Below are positions 10,681 to 21,903 of a stretch of 64,000 nucleotides of DNA, piece by piece. Position 1 is the first letter of the stretch. Each line of letters opens with the position of its first letter. The DNA comes from Micropterix aruncella. Taxonomy: Eukaryota; Arthropoda; Insecta; Lepidoptera; Micropterigidae. The position numbers were made by a program, and so were the translations under genes. The stretch spans positions 3,648,364 through 3,712,363 of the forward strand of contig OX155974.1 in the NCBI GenBank assembly GCA_944548615.1. Reading direction: 5' to 3'. The notes under the pieces were generated by a model that was not told the origin of the DNA, made no database searches, and worked only from the letters and a program-made list of their open reading frames with translations.

Positions 10681-12275
10681 CTGTGAAAAAGTCTTCGAAC
10701 AGTTACCCACAAAATAAACGAGGCGTCGTATTTTTGAAAGTAACTAAGTGAGCCCATTCCTTTTTTTTGTCGGGCTTGTTCATTCATCGGAGGAGTCATA
10801 AAACTTTATTAGACATTTCTGCAACCTACCTGGGTTGGGAAACAATTAGAAGAGTGGACAATGGTTATATTTTCACAAAATGCCGTTCTCGTCTTTACCT
10901 GAAGAAGGGGTTGTATTTAATACCAATGTTATTTTTGAGTAGTTGCATATTGAGCACGTCGCAAAACGGTTATTGTGAAATGGTTTTTGATTCTCTCTGC
11001 GAATATAAAAAATATATAATTCGAAATTCAGTCGTTTAACCCTGCCGCGGAAAATTGTTTATATAGCTGTTGACCTGTGAACTCTTCCAATATATTTTAT
11101 TAAAATGATTAAAATTAGTGCAATGAATTGACAGAAAAATATTATTCACCATAAAGAAGGACATTCAGTGCGAAAAATCCAACAACTGTACTGCTTTAGT
11201 AATTCATGTACCCATCTGAATACAGTCTCTCATGAATTCTGACCAAGGGTCCAACCCCATTCACCGATAAATACCCCTAAACCATAACAGAACCTCCCCC
11301 GTGCTTAACTGTTGCAGCTAAACACTTGTCTTTATATTGTTCTCCGTGGCATCTGCGGACGAATTGGCGGCGATTAGATCTAAAAAAATTGAATTTGGAC
11401 TTGTCTGTCCAGAGGACTCTTTTCCACTACCCATGGTCCAAGTTTTATGTTCTTGGGCAAATTTTAATCGTCTCTGACGATTATTCTTACGAAGTAATGG
11501 TTTTCGCTTGGTCACACACCCTCGAAGATTATTTTTCATCAGGACTTTTCGAACCGCCGATGGGTCACCAAAACGCCGCAAGACTCATTAAGATCCTGGG
11601 CCAGATCACGGCTTGAGTTTTTTTTGACTTCAAGGATGAGACCACTTTATAGTGCTCTGATTATTCATCAATCTTTTTAGGTCTTCCACTCCTCGGACAG
11701 TCTTCGATTTGGCCGGTATTTTTGAATTTTTTGATCACATTATAGATTCCATAAACAGATTTTCTAGTCATTTGTTGGATTTCTTGGACTGAATGTTCTT
11801 CTTTATGGTGAATAATATTTTTTTGTCGATCCATTGCACTAATTTTATTCATTTTAATAAAATATATTAAAAGAGTTCACAGGTCAACAGCAATATAAAT
11901 AATTTTCTGCGGCAGGGTTAAACGACGGTATTTCGAATTACATATTTTTTAAATATTCGCAGAGAGAATCAAAAACTATTTCACAATAACCGTTTCGCGA
12001 CGTACTCTATAAGCAACTACTCAAAAATAACATTAGTATTAAATACAACCCCTTTTTCAGGAAAAGACGAGAACGGCATTTTGTGAAAATTTAACCATTG
12101 TCCACTCTTCTAATTGTTTCCCAACCCAGGTAGGTTGCAGAAATGTCTAATAAAGTTTTATGACTCCTCCGATGAATGAACAAGCCCTAAAAAAAGGAAT
12201 GGGCTCACTTAGTTACTTTAAAAAATACGACACCTCGTTTATTTTGTGGGTAACTGTTCGAAGACTTTTTCACAG
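10681..12275 (-). mobile_element. Tc1/mariner element, fold-back form with about 500-bp inverted repeats
   Basis: TA duplications flank ends that read CTGTGAAAAAGTCTTCGAAC on both sides (10679-10680 and 12276-12277). The inverted repeats run about 500 bases inward and include the start of the transposase gene, so the element has two 5' ends facing each other. Only the right arm continues into the transposase. The true 3' end is missing. Confidence 0.85.
11240..11852 (-). pseudogene. Tc1-type transposase, truncated and frameshifted
   Basis: Starting at 11852 the protein begins MNKISAMDRQK and carries a helix-turn-helix with SVYGIYNVIKKF and the hinge SGRPKKID. A second piece has NNLRGCVTKRKPLL and TDKSKFNFF, which holds the first catalytic Asp of the DDE triad, then HGGGSVMV. 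The reading frame shifts between the pieces. The second and third acidic residues are lost where the sequence meets the mirrored copy of the 5' end. It is inactive. Confidence 0.85.
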
Positions 12276-13150
12276 TATTTCACGATATTTTAGTATTTTG
12301 TATATAATGCAATAATATTCTCTTACCACCACGTTGGGGCGGTATTCAATATTTTTCTTCTTCTTTGGGTTCCTATCCCGCTTTATCTAGTGCTTTAATA
12401 GATACTCAAGTACTTAAGATGCAAAAAAGGTTTTTATGGGATGGTGCCTGGGGGGGGGGGGAGGTTTCGGAGGGGTATTAAGTGGGGATAACGATGGGGG
12501 GCAGGGGGCGTTTGCTGGGGGTGCCGGTAGGGTGTTGTTTGGTGGAGGGGGTTTTTAGGGGGTCTTAGATTGTTTTGTCTTCCACAGTTGTAACTCAATT
12601 CCCCGGTACTGTTTTTTTCCCCGCCAGAAGTAGAGTATTGTAAACGCACTTATGTGTGTCTGTGTGTGTATTTCTCCACGATAGCGCCCAAACATTTCAA
12701 CGGATTATTCTGAAATTTAGCATGCAGGCATAATTTGGTCATGGCAAGAGTTAAAATGATTGTGGTTGAAATATTGAAAGCAACACAATATTAATTTCAC
12801 AATAATTCGGCTGTATTTAAGAAAATACTACATCATATTGGAAAATAGCCTTTTAATACCACGGAAATACTACATTTGCGATCATAATCACTTGTCACAG
12901 TATCGGGGGGAGGGAGAGTTGTCTGCTCGCCGGGAATGTCTTAGCGGATTTATTTGTTTTTAGATAGCTTGCAACCCCCAGTTGTCCCTTCGGGGGGCGA
13001 CCCCCCAGTGGTTAAAAATCACTATTCTAAACAACTATTCATAAGGTTTTGAAGACAATAAACTATTTGATTTGGTTTGATTTGATGAATGCCTACGTTT
13101 TCATTCTTTGTTGAAACATAACTGAAGTACGATAGTACGATTGTCTTTCA
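12276..13150. other. Degraded repeats; LINE 3' tail
   Basis: The stretch contains a G-rich tract (12450-12560) and an eroded piece with CCAAACATTTCAACGGATTA. GACAATAAACTATTTGATTTG with repeated TTTGATTTGG lies near 13052-13085. That tail resembles the one at 54136-54168, so it marks the 3' end of a LINE whose body is mostly gone. Confidence 0.45.
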
Positions 13151-13433
13151 GACATATTCACGCTATTGTTATATATGAAAGCAAAATGGCGGCCGTTGCG
13201 GGGACGTCGGTTGTCTCGTCGATAAATTCGTGTTTTGCCCGAATCTAAACAGGATATTAATCGATTTCCGTGTTTTTTGATAAGTAAATAAGCCTTTCTA
13301 TATTTATTAAGTGTTTTTGAGTGAGTGCAGCGGAGAATAGTGCGGTGAAACAGCGTTGGAAATTTGAAAGGAGTGGTGTGTCGTGTTTTGTTTATGATGT
13401 TTAGTGAATTTAGCGTTTAGAAAGTTTGGAAAG
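13151..13433 (+). promoter_or_regulatory. Promoter and 5' UTR of the ZSWIM1/3-like gene
   Basis: This short GC-richer, transposon-free stretch precedes the first exon. CAAAATGGCGGCCG at 13182 resembles a YY1/Pleiohomeotic site and also starts a 20-codon upstream reading frame (13186-13248). An in-frame TGA at 13395 precedes the main ATG. The transcription start is not determined. Confidence 0.45.
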
Positions 13434-13871
13434 ATGGATAAGAAGCCGAAGAAAAAGGAGACGAAGGCGGTGAAGCGTAAGACGGACGATAATTCTCCGG
13501 ATTTAGACTCGAAGAAGCCCAAAAGCATCGCGCATAGGATTCGCTTTGAAGAACCAAAAGATGGGCAGAAGATAGAAGTGATCGCCTCGCATCCTATAGA
13601 ATACACCGTGGCGCCCAACCAACAGTTGATTCCGACAGGGCAAATGGTGGAAGGGTACGATCAGCCCGTTTTCGTGAGCGTCAAGGGAGAGCCGGTTCAA
13701 CTCGGACCGAACACGGTCATCGTTTACGAGCAAAGTGGAGCTCCGGCCAATTTCACTTTCAGCGGAAATATCGTGATGGACACGTCGGGCCGTCTGGTGA
13801 TGGCGGAGCCGATTTACGATGTCAAAAACGAGCAACACGATCAGTCGCGCATCAACGCCACAAACACTGAC
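13434..13871 (+). CDS. ZSWIM1/3-like gene, exon 1 (residues 1-146)
   Basis: The ATG has A at -3 and G at +4 and is the only ATG after the in-frame stop. The protein starts with a lysine-rich stretch (KKPKKKETKAVKRK at residues 3-16, then KKPK), which looks like a bipartite nuclear localisation signal. The remainder is hydrophilic, with PVFVSVKGEPVQLGP and FTFSGNIVMDTSGRLV but no named domain. The exon ends after an Asp codon at the donor GTACGT, phase 0. This N-terminus is not recognisable in other ZSWIM proteins that I know and may be insect-specific. Confidence 0.85.
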
Positions 13872-14202
13872 GTACGTATGATTCCACAAACACTAAACTA
13901 TCTTGATTAAATTATTACGAGCCTATTTTAATAGTTGTACCACAATATACTTCTTACAATATACGCATATATACCCGATAGTCAATGCTGGGTCCAGTTT
14001 TGTTTACCTTGTATCTTATGCCGCCATGTACTCTTTTTTATATATTTACTTGTTTCTATGTCTCTCTATTCCTGTGAGATTTCAAAGTTTAACTAGATGG
14101 TGGCTCATGCTCATCGCGAGTCGGGTATCATTGTGATATAACAGGGCATGATCCGGTCTGTTTTATTATTAACTATCTATATGCCGCCTTGTACTTCATG
14201 TT

Positions 14203-14822
14203 GGGAGCTAATGGGCCCTTGCTGAGTTGGCCACGAAGACCCATTCTGTTTTCAGGGTCGGTCACACTCACGGGTTAACACCCATCCGATGGCCTCCACG
14301 CATGGGGTGCGAGCCTGGGTAGGACACTGGGTCAACCAGTCTCCCCTGGGAATTCAATCCTCTGGCGCTCCTGGACGGTCTGCGCACCGAGCGGCGCAAG
14401 CCAATCGATTGTGCTCTCCGACTAACAATCGGGGGAGTCTGGGAACTGTATTGTTTCCTATAGAGCGGGGGTGGTTGTTTACCTTACGGCGACTGCTCTT
14501 GAAATGACCATTGGCCATCTGATCCCGGTTCAGAGTCGGGCAAAGGACGCCTTGGTCCGCGATAGATTTGGTATACTCCGTTTCACCGCTTCGTAAGGGA
14601 GAGGACCGCGCAAGCGACCTCGAACTCGGAACCAATCGAGAGACCGGAGAAATCTGGTCACAATTGGTAGTTAGGGCGCGAGTGCCGCCCGCCAGGTAAC
14701 ATACCTGGCTACTCGCGGTAAGGCGTTGAAGTCTTCTACGCTCACTGCACGGTCGATAGAACGAACAATCGTTAAAACGTCCTGCGGTGACGGGTTCGCC
14801 CGTTGTGGTTGACATCTCAATA
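14203..14822 (+). repeat. Unit-I repeat, complete copy with 13-bp target duplication
   Basis: The copy runs from GGGAGCTAATGGGCCC to GTTGACATCTCAATA. TGTACTTCATGTT at 14190-14202 is repeated exactly at 14823-14835. A duplication of that length points to insertion by retroposition. A long open frame runs antisense and recurs in other copies. Confidence 0.85.
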
Positions 14823-15171
14823 TGTACTTCATGTTAGGCCGTTCCCTGATTAGTCGGTGTGGCAGCGGTGCGGGATCGGCGTGCTCGGTATACCGAATCG
14901 ATACTACACTGCTTTTATTTACGGATCTGTCTGTAAAATTGTGCAGTACTGCGTATGTACTCGCGCGATAATGTCGTCTTCGAGTGATGACGATATTGTG
15001 GCTTGTTATATTTATCTCCGTTCTCGAAAAAAACGAAAGCGCTATTGGCGACATCCGTATATTGAAAAAAATATTAATTGTCGACTATTTGTTGCAGTTA
15101 GAGAACTTTCACAGGATGATAATACATTTTTATCCATGTGTAGGATGTCTAAGAAAACATATAAAGAGCTT

Positions 15172-15243
15172 TTAACCCTTGGAGTAAATGGGTATTTTCA
15201 TGGATGCATCTGTCTCTTTTGCAGGATTTTCGGCGACATCGAC
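15172..15243 (+). mobile_element. TTAA element family A, left-end fragment
   Basis: These first 72 bases of family A (TTAACCCTTGGAGTAAATGG) stop exactly at the internal TTAA where element B begins. The TTAA at 15172 is the target in the Harbinger transposase. Confidence 0.85.
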
Positions 15244-15432
15244 TTAAGATCGTGGACTCTTAGGAATAAACAAATAAAAATTGTACATATTTCAATTTTT
15301 TTACAATTGTCCACATTACCAAAAACCCTATGTAGGCGATCAGTAAACTTTTAATGTTAGTAAGTTCAGGGAAATTCAGGCAGGGGTCCTATAAGGTCGT
15401 GGACTCTTATTCCTAAGAGTCCACGACCTTAA
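15244..15432 (+). mobile_element. Small TTAA element B with 26-bp inverted ends
   Basis: TTAAG(A/G)TCGTGGACTCTTA is at both ends in inverted orientation, and TTAA is duplicated. The right end also forms a perfect hairpin with 17-bp arms and a 4-base loop (15393-15430). It is non-coding. Confidence 0.75.
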
Positions 15433-15758
15433 CCCTTGGAGTAAATGGGTATTTTCATGGATGCATCTGTCTCTTTTGCAGGATTTTCGGCGACATCGAC
15501 CTTAAAGTACTATAACTACGAAACTACTACACCAATCATAAAAAGAACAACTGCACAATGATTGCATTGAAATTTCGAATATAGAATATTGAAATATCAT
15601 TTTGTAAAACAATTAGATAATTATGAATAAATATGAGAACGTCAAAGAAGTGAAAAAAACGCGGAACCAGATCTGGTCGTATCATACTCAGGTCGTATCA
15701 TACTCAACGGATAATTGTTTCAGAACCAGATTTGGTCGTATCATACTCAACGGGTTAA
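15429..15758 (+). mobile_element. TTAA element family A, complete copy
   Basis: TTAACCCTTGGAGTA at the left and TACTCAACGGGTTAA at the right give an imperfect 15-bp inverted end. The element is about 330 bp and has no coding capacity. Its right TTAA is followed directly by the resumed Harbinger frame. Confidence 0.9.
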
Positions 15759-16334
15759 ATATTATTGGTCCAGCAATAACAAAACAAAATACAACATTTA
15801 GAGAATGTGTAAGTGCTGACGAAGAGTATTCGGCTAGTTTATAATTGTACAAAACACTATTCTTTTCAATTTCTTGCACCAAAACTATGTGAATATCTTT
15901 TTCCGCCATTGTTTTGCAATAAAACGCACGGCGTTCTCTGGAAAATACTGGACGTTTGTACCGAGACGCGGTAAAACGAAACGATCCCTTCCCACTCCCG
16001 CGTATACCGATCTAATCAGGAAACGCTCATTGAAATATATGCGCTCGGTAAGCTTTCGGTACCGCGTATACCGAGCGTACCGATACCGCACCGCTGCCGC
16101 ACCGACTAATCAGGAAACGGCCTTACAGATTAGGTCACGTATAAGATGCGGATTTTCAAAGAAAAGAGAGACAGCCAGCTGACAGCTCGGAGCTGTCAAA
16201 ATCACGTCAAAATAAAAAGAGGCTCGCAGGCTGACAACCACAGCTCATATTTGGTACGGTGACGTTGGCATATCTGCTATAGGAGTTTTCCATATATGTT
16301 TCCTAATGGTTGTTTACACCCACTTGAAACATGA

Positions 16335-17630
16335 ACATTCGCTAACGTGTGGAGGCTTGGGGAAATACGCCTCCATATTCCAAGCGGAGGTATACGCCAT
16401 TATTGAATGTGCAGATATCAACCTCCATAGAGAACTACGCCAACCACCGTATCTATATCCACTCGGATAGCAAGGCAGCTCTTATGGCACTAGCCTCGAA
16501 TACCGTTAATTCAAAGCTAGTGCAAAACTGCATATCACTACTGAATTCCCTGGGCGAAAAGAACAGGGTAATTCTAAGATGGGTTCCCGGCCATGCAGGA
16601 ATTGAGGGAAATGAAAAAGCCGACGAACTTGCTAAAACGGGAGCAAGGGGAACGTTATACGGCCCTGAACCTTGCTGTGGCGTACCAAAAAGCCTTGCAA
16701 ACCTAATGCTCAAACAAATATGTTTAGAACAATCCGTCAACCACTGGAACAACACGCCAGGGTTGAATCATTCCAAAGCGCTAATTAAGGCTTACGACCG
16801 TAAGACTGCCCGTGAGGCATTACCGCTAAATAGGAACAATCTTTGCATACTGGTGAGGGCGCTCACGGGGCATTGTGGCCTGCGTTTCTTCAGCGTTTCT
16901 TTCTGTATTTCCTCAATTGTGTTAAAACGACAGCCTTTTAATTGAATTTTTTTTTGGGAAAGAGAAAGTTGGGGAGATGAAGTTAAGGTTACTGAATAGG
17001 AGTTAAATCATGAGTTGGACCAATCCGAGAATACAATGAATCTTATGGCTCAAGCTGCACGAATTGCTGTGGCGTGCCAAAAAGCCTTGCAAACCTAATT
17101 CTCAAACAAATATGTTTAGAACAATCCGTCAACCACTGGAACAACACGCCAGGGTTGAATCAATCCAAAGCGCTAATTAAGGCCTACGACCCTAAGACGG
17201 CCCGTGAGGCTTTATCGCTAAATAGGAACAATCTACGCATACTGGTGAGGGCGCTCACGGGGCATTGTGGCCTGAACAAACACTGAGCGGGCATTGTGGC
17301 CTGAACAAACACATGTACAACATCAAGCTCTGAGACACAAAAATGTGCAGGTTCTGCCAAGGGGCAGAGGAAACTCCCCTGCACTTCATGTGCGAATGTG
17401 GCCCTTTGATACGTAAAAGATACACCCACTTGGGTGGTAATTACCTCCAACCTGAGGAGGTAAAACAATCTGGCGCCAAAAGCCTGTTGCGGTTCTTAAA
17501 TGACACGAGGCTTAGAGCAGAACTATAGTAGGTGGCGAACACAATAGATCAGCAATGGTCGCAGTGTTACAAGGCTCTTAAAGACCTTAGAAAAGCCCCA
17601 CACAACAAATAAAAAAAATAAAAAAATAGA
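16335..17630 (+). pseudogene. R1/LOA-like LINE 3' part: RNase H and C-terminal zinc finger
   Basis: RNase H pieces are visible in shifted frames: FQAEVYAII, HSDSKAALMAL and WVPGHAGIEGNEKADELAK. A stretch from VPKSLANL to LTGHCGLNKH occurs twice (about 16680-16880 and 17055-17280), separated by an unrelated 180-bp piece. It ends with CRFCQGAEETPLHFMCEC, a CCHC finger typical of RNase-H-bearing LINEs. An A-rich tail of AATAAAAAAAATAAAAAAAT follows. A second fragment of the same family at 31620-33024 carries a hAT insertion whose empty site is seen here at 17560-17580. Confidence 0.8.
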
Positions 17631-17869
17631 TGCCAAGCGCTACGAGCTAAAGGCCCGACCACCGGCGGCCATACAGTATAATTACAACAATGGTGTCTTG
17701 ACGTGCGCCCAATGTGCACATTTAAAGCCAAAATCGGCTACATCAGTCACCTGAGGGTGCACCAGCAGAACCCTCAACCATAAATAAAAATAGTCCATAA
17801 TGCAGTCGCTATGGCCAAGCACGGCTAACAGGATATATATTATAAAGATCTACAAGGCATATTCATGAG

Positions 17870-18480
17870 TATGAGTATCAGCCCTGGAACCCCTACTTAT
17901 GCAAAGATGTAGATGTCCTGTAAAAGGTGCAACGAAGAGCAACTAAAATGCCAGTGGACCTGAAGTCTAGGAATTATGAAGATCGCTTGGAATTACTCGA
18001 AGACAAAGAGGGAACACGATTGAGACATACAAAATTCTTACAAATTATTACAATGAACCAGGGCTAGGGCTAAATGTCAACACAAATCTTCGAGGTCAGA
18101 GCAAAAACTCAACCGGGATTTTTTAAAATCCAATCCTCATCAGAACGTTCTGCAAAATAGAGCAGTGGACATTGGCATGAACTACCATTTGAAGTGATTA
18201 GTGCAAGCTCTGTCAATCAGTTTAACCCTTCAGATTGATCTTTTTGATGTCCCAAAAAAATTTAGTAAAAATTAGTAAAAAAATTTTATTATGACACTGT
18301 CTCACCAAATCATTAATTACTGCCAAACCACTGTACCCATAATTAAAATAAAACATATTAACATAATAAAACATAATAAAATAAAACAAATTAAATTAAA
18401 ACGGGGCCGTCACGCTGAATCGTGTTGTGGCCGATATCGGCCAATTGGGACTCTAGGGGTTAAAAATAGACTGTAGTTGT
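17870..18480 (+). pseudogene. LINE reverse transcriptase C-terminal fragment, split by element D
   Basis: VQRRATKMPVDLKSRNYEDR and LELLEDKEGTR are the usual thumb-side pattern of CR1/RTE-type LINEs, in drifting frames. The phrase S-S-V-N-Q-F is cut at TTAA and continues as K-N-R-L after the 242-bp insertion. The fragment is old and dead. Confidence 0.65.
18222..18463 (+). mobile_element. TTAA element family D, copy 1
   Basis: It starts TTAACCCTTCAGA and ends GGGGTTAA. The interior has AAAATTAGTAAAAAAATT, ACACTGTCTCACCAAA and the palindrome GGCCGATATCGGCC. Related copies are at 32399 and 63468. Confidence 0.9.
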
Positions 18481-18689
18481 ACCTCAAAACTTGTTAATAT
18501 TGTTTATGACAAGCTTTGCAAGATCTGATCTAGACAAATCAGCAAAACTGCCTCTTCAGAATAAATAATAATAAAATAAAATAATAATGTTATTGTGGAG
18601 AATTGGACATGATGCCAAAGATTATAACAATAATCTGTTCTGGGGGGCTACTGTCAATAAAATATTCAAAAACATGGAGTCGCGGTTCA

Positions 18690-18945
18690 TAACACTTTTT
18701 TGACAGCGCCTAATTAAATACCTACAAGTGGAGGGAAGAAGTCAAGTCAAGTCCAAGTGAAGGGAAGAAGAAGCAGAGGCAGATCGCCGGCCAGATGGAA
18801 CAACCTCATAAAAGAACCTACAAAAGGGTCAATACAGTCTGCGACCTGCCATGCAGAAGACAGGTCGAAGTGGAGGAGCCTCCTAGGCAAACTGGTGTCT
18901 ACTGGCCACGATCCGCAGTAATGAGGGAACGACGGAGAAGAATTA
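18690..18945 (+). pseudogene. RTE-like LINE C-terminal fragment
   Basis: A frame reads like RGRSPARWNNLIK, then ATCHAEDRSKWRSLL, the usual C-terminal end of RTE-type LINE proteins (R-G-R-P, R-W, D-R, W-R). It is short and degraded. Confidence 0.55.
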
Positions 18946-19406
18946 AATACAACTAGACATAAGCGTTTATTATCGCTGCAAATTTAAAAAAAAAAATCTG
19001 TTGTGTCACCCCAAGACTTTCCAGGTAAGTAGCCACGGACTGATTTCACCTGAATACTAATTTCATAAATGCAATTGATGAGCGTCCTCTTTTGGTCGGG
19101 CGAACGAACCCAATTGGATCCGTTACACCACCGCCTCTGGCCGCGCGGTTCTTTTCTTGGCTAGCCTCGGGCGGCCCGGTGTTAATATTTGGATGAAAAT
19201 GTTTGGTGGAATTTAAATAATGGGTTTTCCAATAAGGGCGGGTCGATATTGACAGTCTGTGTTGGCCATTTTGGTTCGGCGGCGTCTGTCAAATCTTTTG
19301 TTTATTATTCAGTCACTGACGCCAAATCAACATGGCAAGTTAGACTATTCAGCAGCACGATCGAAATGTGTGTTTAATATGTGCATGGTTATCTCCATCT
19401 TTCCAG
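18946..19406. other. Intron 1 end, nothing recognised
   Basis: This is the unique-looking intron sequence leading to the TTTCCAG acceptor of exon 2. No repeat family was recognised. Confidence 0.5.
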
Positions 19407-19582
19407 GTTGAAATTCCACCGACCAGCCACCACGATCTCTCCGCAACAACCACGGGCAGCGGAACTGGAGCTGGTTCGCAGCACGGCAGCGGCGGAGTAG
19501 GCTACAACAATCCAGTTTACCAGTACAGTAAGGTCACCATCGTCGAAGATTCGGAAACCAACAACGACAATGTACAGATAGT
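19407..19582 (+). CDS. ZSWIM1/3-like gene, exon 2 (residues 147-204)
   Basis: The acceptor TTTCCAG joins in phase 0 to exon 1. The sequence VEIPPTSHHDLSATTTG then a Gly/Ser-rich run (GSGTGAGSQHGSGGVGYN) and YSKVTIVEDSETNNDNV suggests a flexible linker. The donor GTGAGT leaves two bases of a Val codon (phase 2), completed by exon 3. Confidence 0.85.
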
Positions 19583-19629
19583 GTGAGTTTCCTTCTCATA
19601 TTTCTTTTGAGTACTCTTGTTATGGGATT

Positions 19630-20600
19630 TAAAAACATTTTAAAAGAGGGTTCCACGTAGTAAAGAGTTTGAAACCGTCGTCTCTATTCAAGTTCGGGGC
19701 TCTTCTTATTTCAATGGCTTCTCGGATCACGCTAGAACAGTAAAATTGGTCTTTGGATAGCACAATGACATTTTGGAAATGCACCCAGTGGTTAGTTCCG
19801 GTATCTAATATGTCGTCGGCATACAGCAGAAACTAAGAAATTGAGATTTCACTTTATTTGCCCAAGTGGCTTATAATATTATAAATAAGATAAACGTGAA
19901 TTTTGTAGCAGCAACGTTTCGGCGACATTGCAGCCGCCGTTGTCTAGGGTGGACTGAAAGAGCTGTCAATCCCTTGTTCCGCGGGTAGGCCGCCACTGCG
20001 TAAATTATAACGGTGGTGGAGGGGCGGGTTCGGCGTGCGCGAATTTCGAAAGTCCGTCGTGCATACAACACTCACTGTATCCTGTCTTACGTTGTTGCGT
20101 TCGGCTTTCGGCAGTGGGAACATTTTAAGAAGAAAGTTCCACGTAGAACAGAGTTTTGTAACGGTCGTCTCTATTTAAATTCGGGGTTCTTCTTATTTCA
20201 ATGGCTTCCCGGACCATGCGAGGAAAGTTGAATTGTTCTTTGGATAGCACAATGGGATTTTGAAACTGCAGCCAGTGGTTTCTTCCGCTATTCAATATAT
20301 TATTATGTTCGCAGATCGCCGATTTTTCTCGCTGAACGTTTTTAACAGCTTTTTTGATGTGTTCCATCAATCGAGTGGCTGTGTGCATTTCGTTTGTCCA
20401 ACGTAGGCTAAACCACATCTGAATTCAATTTTATACACACTTGGGGTTTTCAGAGGTATTACATCCTTTATATGCCTCAAAAATAGAGCTATATTTTGTA
20501 AATTTAAAAAAAAATGCCAAATTGCGCATTGGTACAATCTCTTACTTACATGACAGAGGATCCACTCTTCGAAATATGAAGGCTGGAGTTCCACAGGGCT
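19630..20600 (-). pseudogene. Penelope-like element remnant with GIY-YIG endonuclease
   Basis: Read in reverse, VYKIEFRCGLAYVGQTKCTQ is followed, after a frame change, by MEHIKKAV, EKSAICEHNN, and REAIEIRRTPNLNRDD. That is the order of the GIY-YIG endonuclease in Penelope-like retroelements. A second partial copy of the C-terminal end lies at 19640-19830. The stretch between, with AACGTTTCGGCGACATTGCA, resembles the terminal repeat of such elements and has a relative at 36690-36850. Frameshifts break the protein. Confidence 0.75.
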
Positions 20601-20803
20601 CAGTTCTTGGGCCTGTCCTGTACAATATTTTTACTCCAGATCTACCTACCACTGAAAATGTAACTTGCGACCTATGCTGATGATATTTGCCTTCTTGACT
20701 ACTGATGATAGTCCAAGGACAGCAAGCAACAAACTTCAATGCCTATTGGACGAAACTGACAGATGGCTCCAAAAATGGCGTATTCGTGCAAGTGCCTTAA
20801 AGT

Positions 20804-21662
20804 CAGGGTTGGCTTGATTTTCCCCAACCCGAAAAAACCCACTGGGTAAAATTGAGTAAAACCCACCTGAAAAAACCCGAGGGTTTTTGATGAACGTGGG
20901 GTTTTGAAAAAATACTTGTTTATAGTAATTAAATCAATGAACGGATATAGCATTTATATTATATTTTATCAAAAAGAAACAAAAGGATGTATTTGTGACA
21001 CACCCAGTCTGTTCCGTAATTTACCCCAGACCATTCCAAATGTTGAGAAGTCTTTCAATTGATGCAGAACTGGCCGGACAAGAGTAATGCCGACTACTTT
21101 TGGCTTAATTTATAAGATAACTTATGGATAATATTGTTACGTGGATAGGCAGCAGAAGATGCAGAAACACGGTAGAACACTCAACTTGATTTATTACAAA
21201 ACTATTACAATACTTTTCAAGCGACAAAGACCCTTATACACTTTTAAATATACACTATTTAGTTCTAAAATCGTTTGCACTACTACTCAATACTTTCACG
21301 CCGAAACGCTGCCACCACTACTACTCAATACTTTCGCGCCGAAACAGCGCCACTAGCGGTTGTTAGTGTTAACTCTTATCCTGTTGTGAAAATAAAGGGG
21401 ATCTCCCCGACAACTGACAATAACGATTTTCGGAGGAATTCCCTTTATTCAGTAGTAAATAGATTTGGATTGGGAGAAAAAAATGCAATAAAATGGTAAT
21501 AAAATAAAATTAAATGTAAAATTAAAATATTTTAATTAAAATTTCTCATTAACTCCGAAAAAACCCGAAATTCCCCAAAAAAGCCCGAAATTCCCCGAAA
21601 AAACCCGAAATAACCCAGTGGGCAGATATTTTTTGATAAAACCCTGGTTTTTGCCAACCCTG
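20804..21662 (+). mobile_element. Non-autonomous hAT element G, copy 1
   Basis: The ends are CAGGGTTGGC and GCCAACCCTG. The flanks are CTTAAAGT and CTTAAGTC, an 8-bp duplication with a 1-bp slip. The interior repeats AACCCGAAAAAACCC-type words and has no transposase. Copies 2 and 3 lie at 31855 and 56014. Confidence 0.9.
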
Positions 21663-21903
21663 CTTAAGTCCCATCATTTTCCATTTACACTTTGGGGAAA
21701 AACCTGTCCACCAGTGAGGCTTGGAGATGTCATTCTACCTCACACAGAATGTGCGAAATATCTTGGATTTCATCTGGACAGACGCCTGACCTGGAAAACC
21801 CACATTAAACACAAGAGGGATGAGGTGAAGCTCAAATATCGTAATCTGCATTGGCTCATGGGTAGAAACGCAATTCTATGTGTCGACAACAAACTGCTCA
21901 TCT

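Larger units (their letters stand above)
14971..15843 (+). pseudogene. Harbinger transposase N-terminal remnant, interrupted
   Basis: The first piece begins MSSSSDDDIVACYIYLRSR and contains WRHPYIEKN, FVAVRELSQDD and RMSKKTYKELL, the pattern of the region before the catalytic core of HARBI1-type transposases. It stops at the TTAA element that begins at 15172. After that insertion (15755) the same frame resumes with NIIGPAITKQNTTFRECVS, which continues the family pattern. The catalytic domain itself is absent, so this is an internal-deletion derivative. Confidence 0.75.
14837..16122 (+). mobile_element. PIF/Harbinger element with TTA duplication
   Basis: The ends are inverted repeats of about 37 bases (GGCCGTT(C/T)CCTGATTAG, then TCGGTG and GGCAGCGGTGC). 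They are flanked by TTA at 14834-14836 and 16123-16125. A 3-bp TTA duplication and a HARBI1-like coding remnant fit the superfamily. The element has itself been hit by TTAA elements at 15172-15758. Confidence 0.85.
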
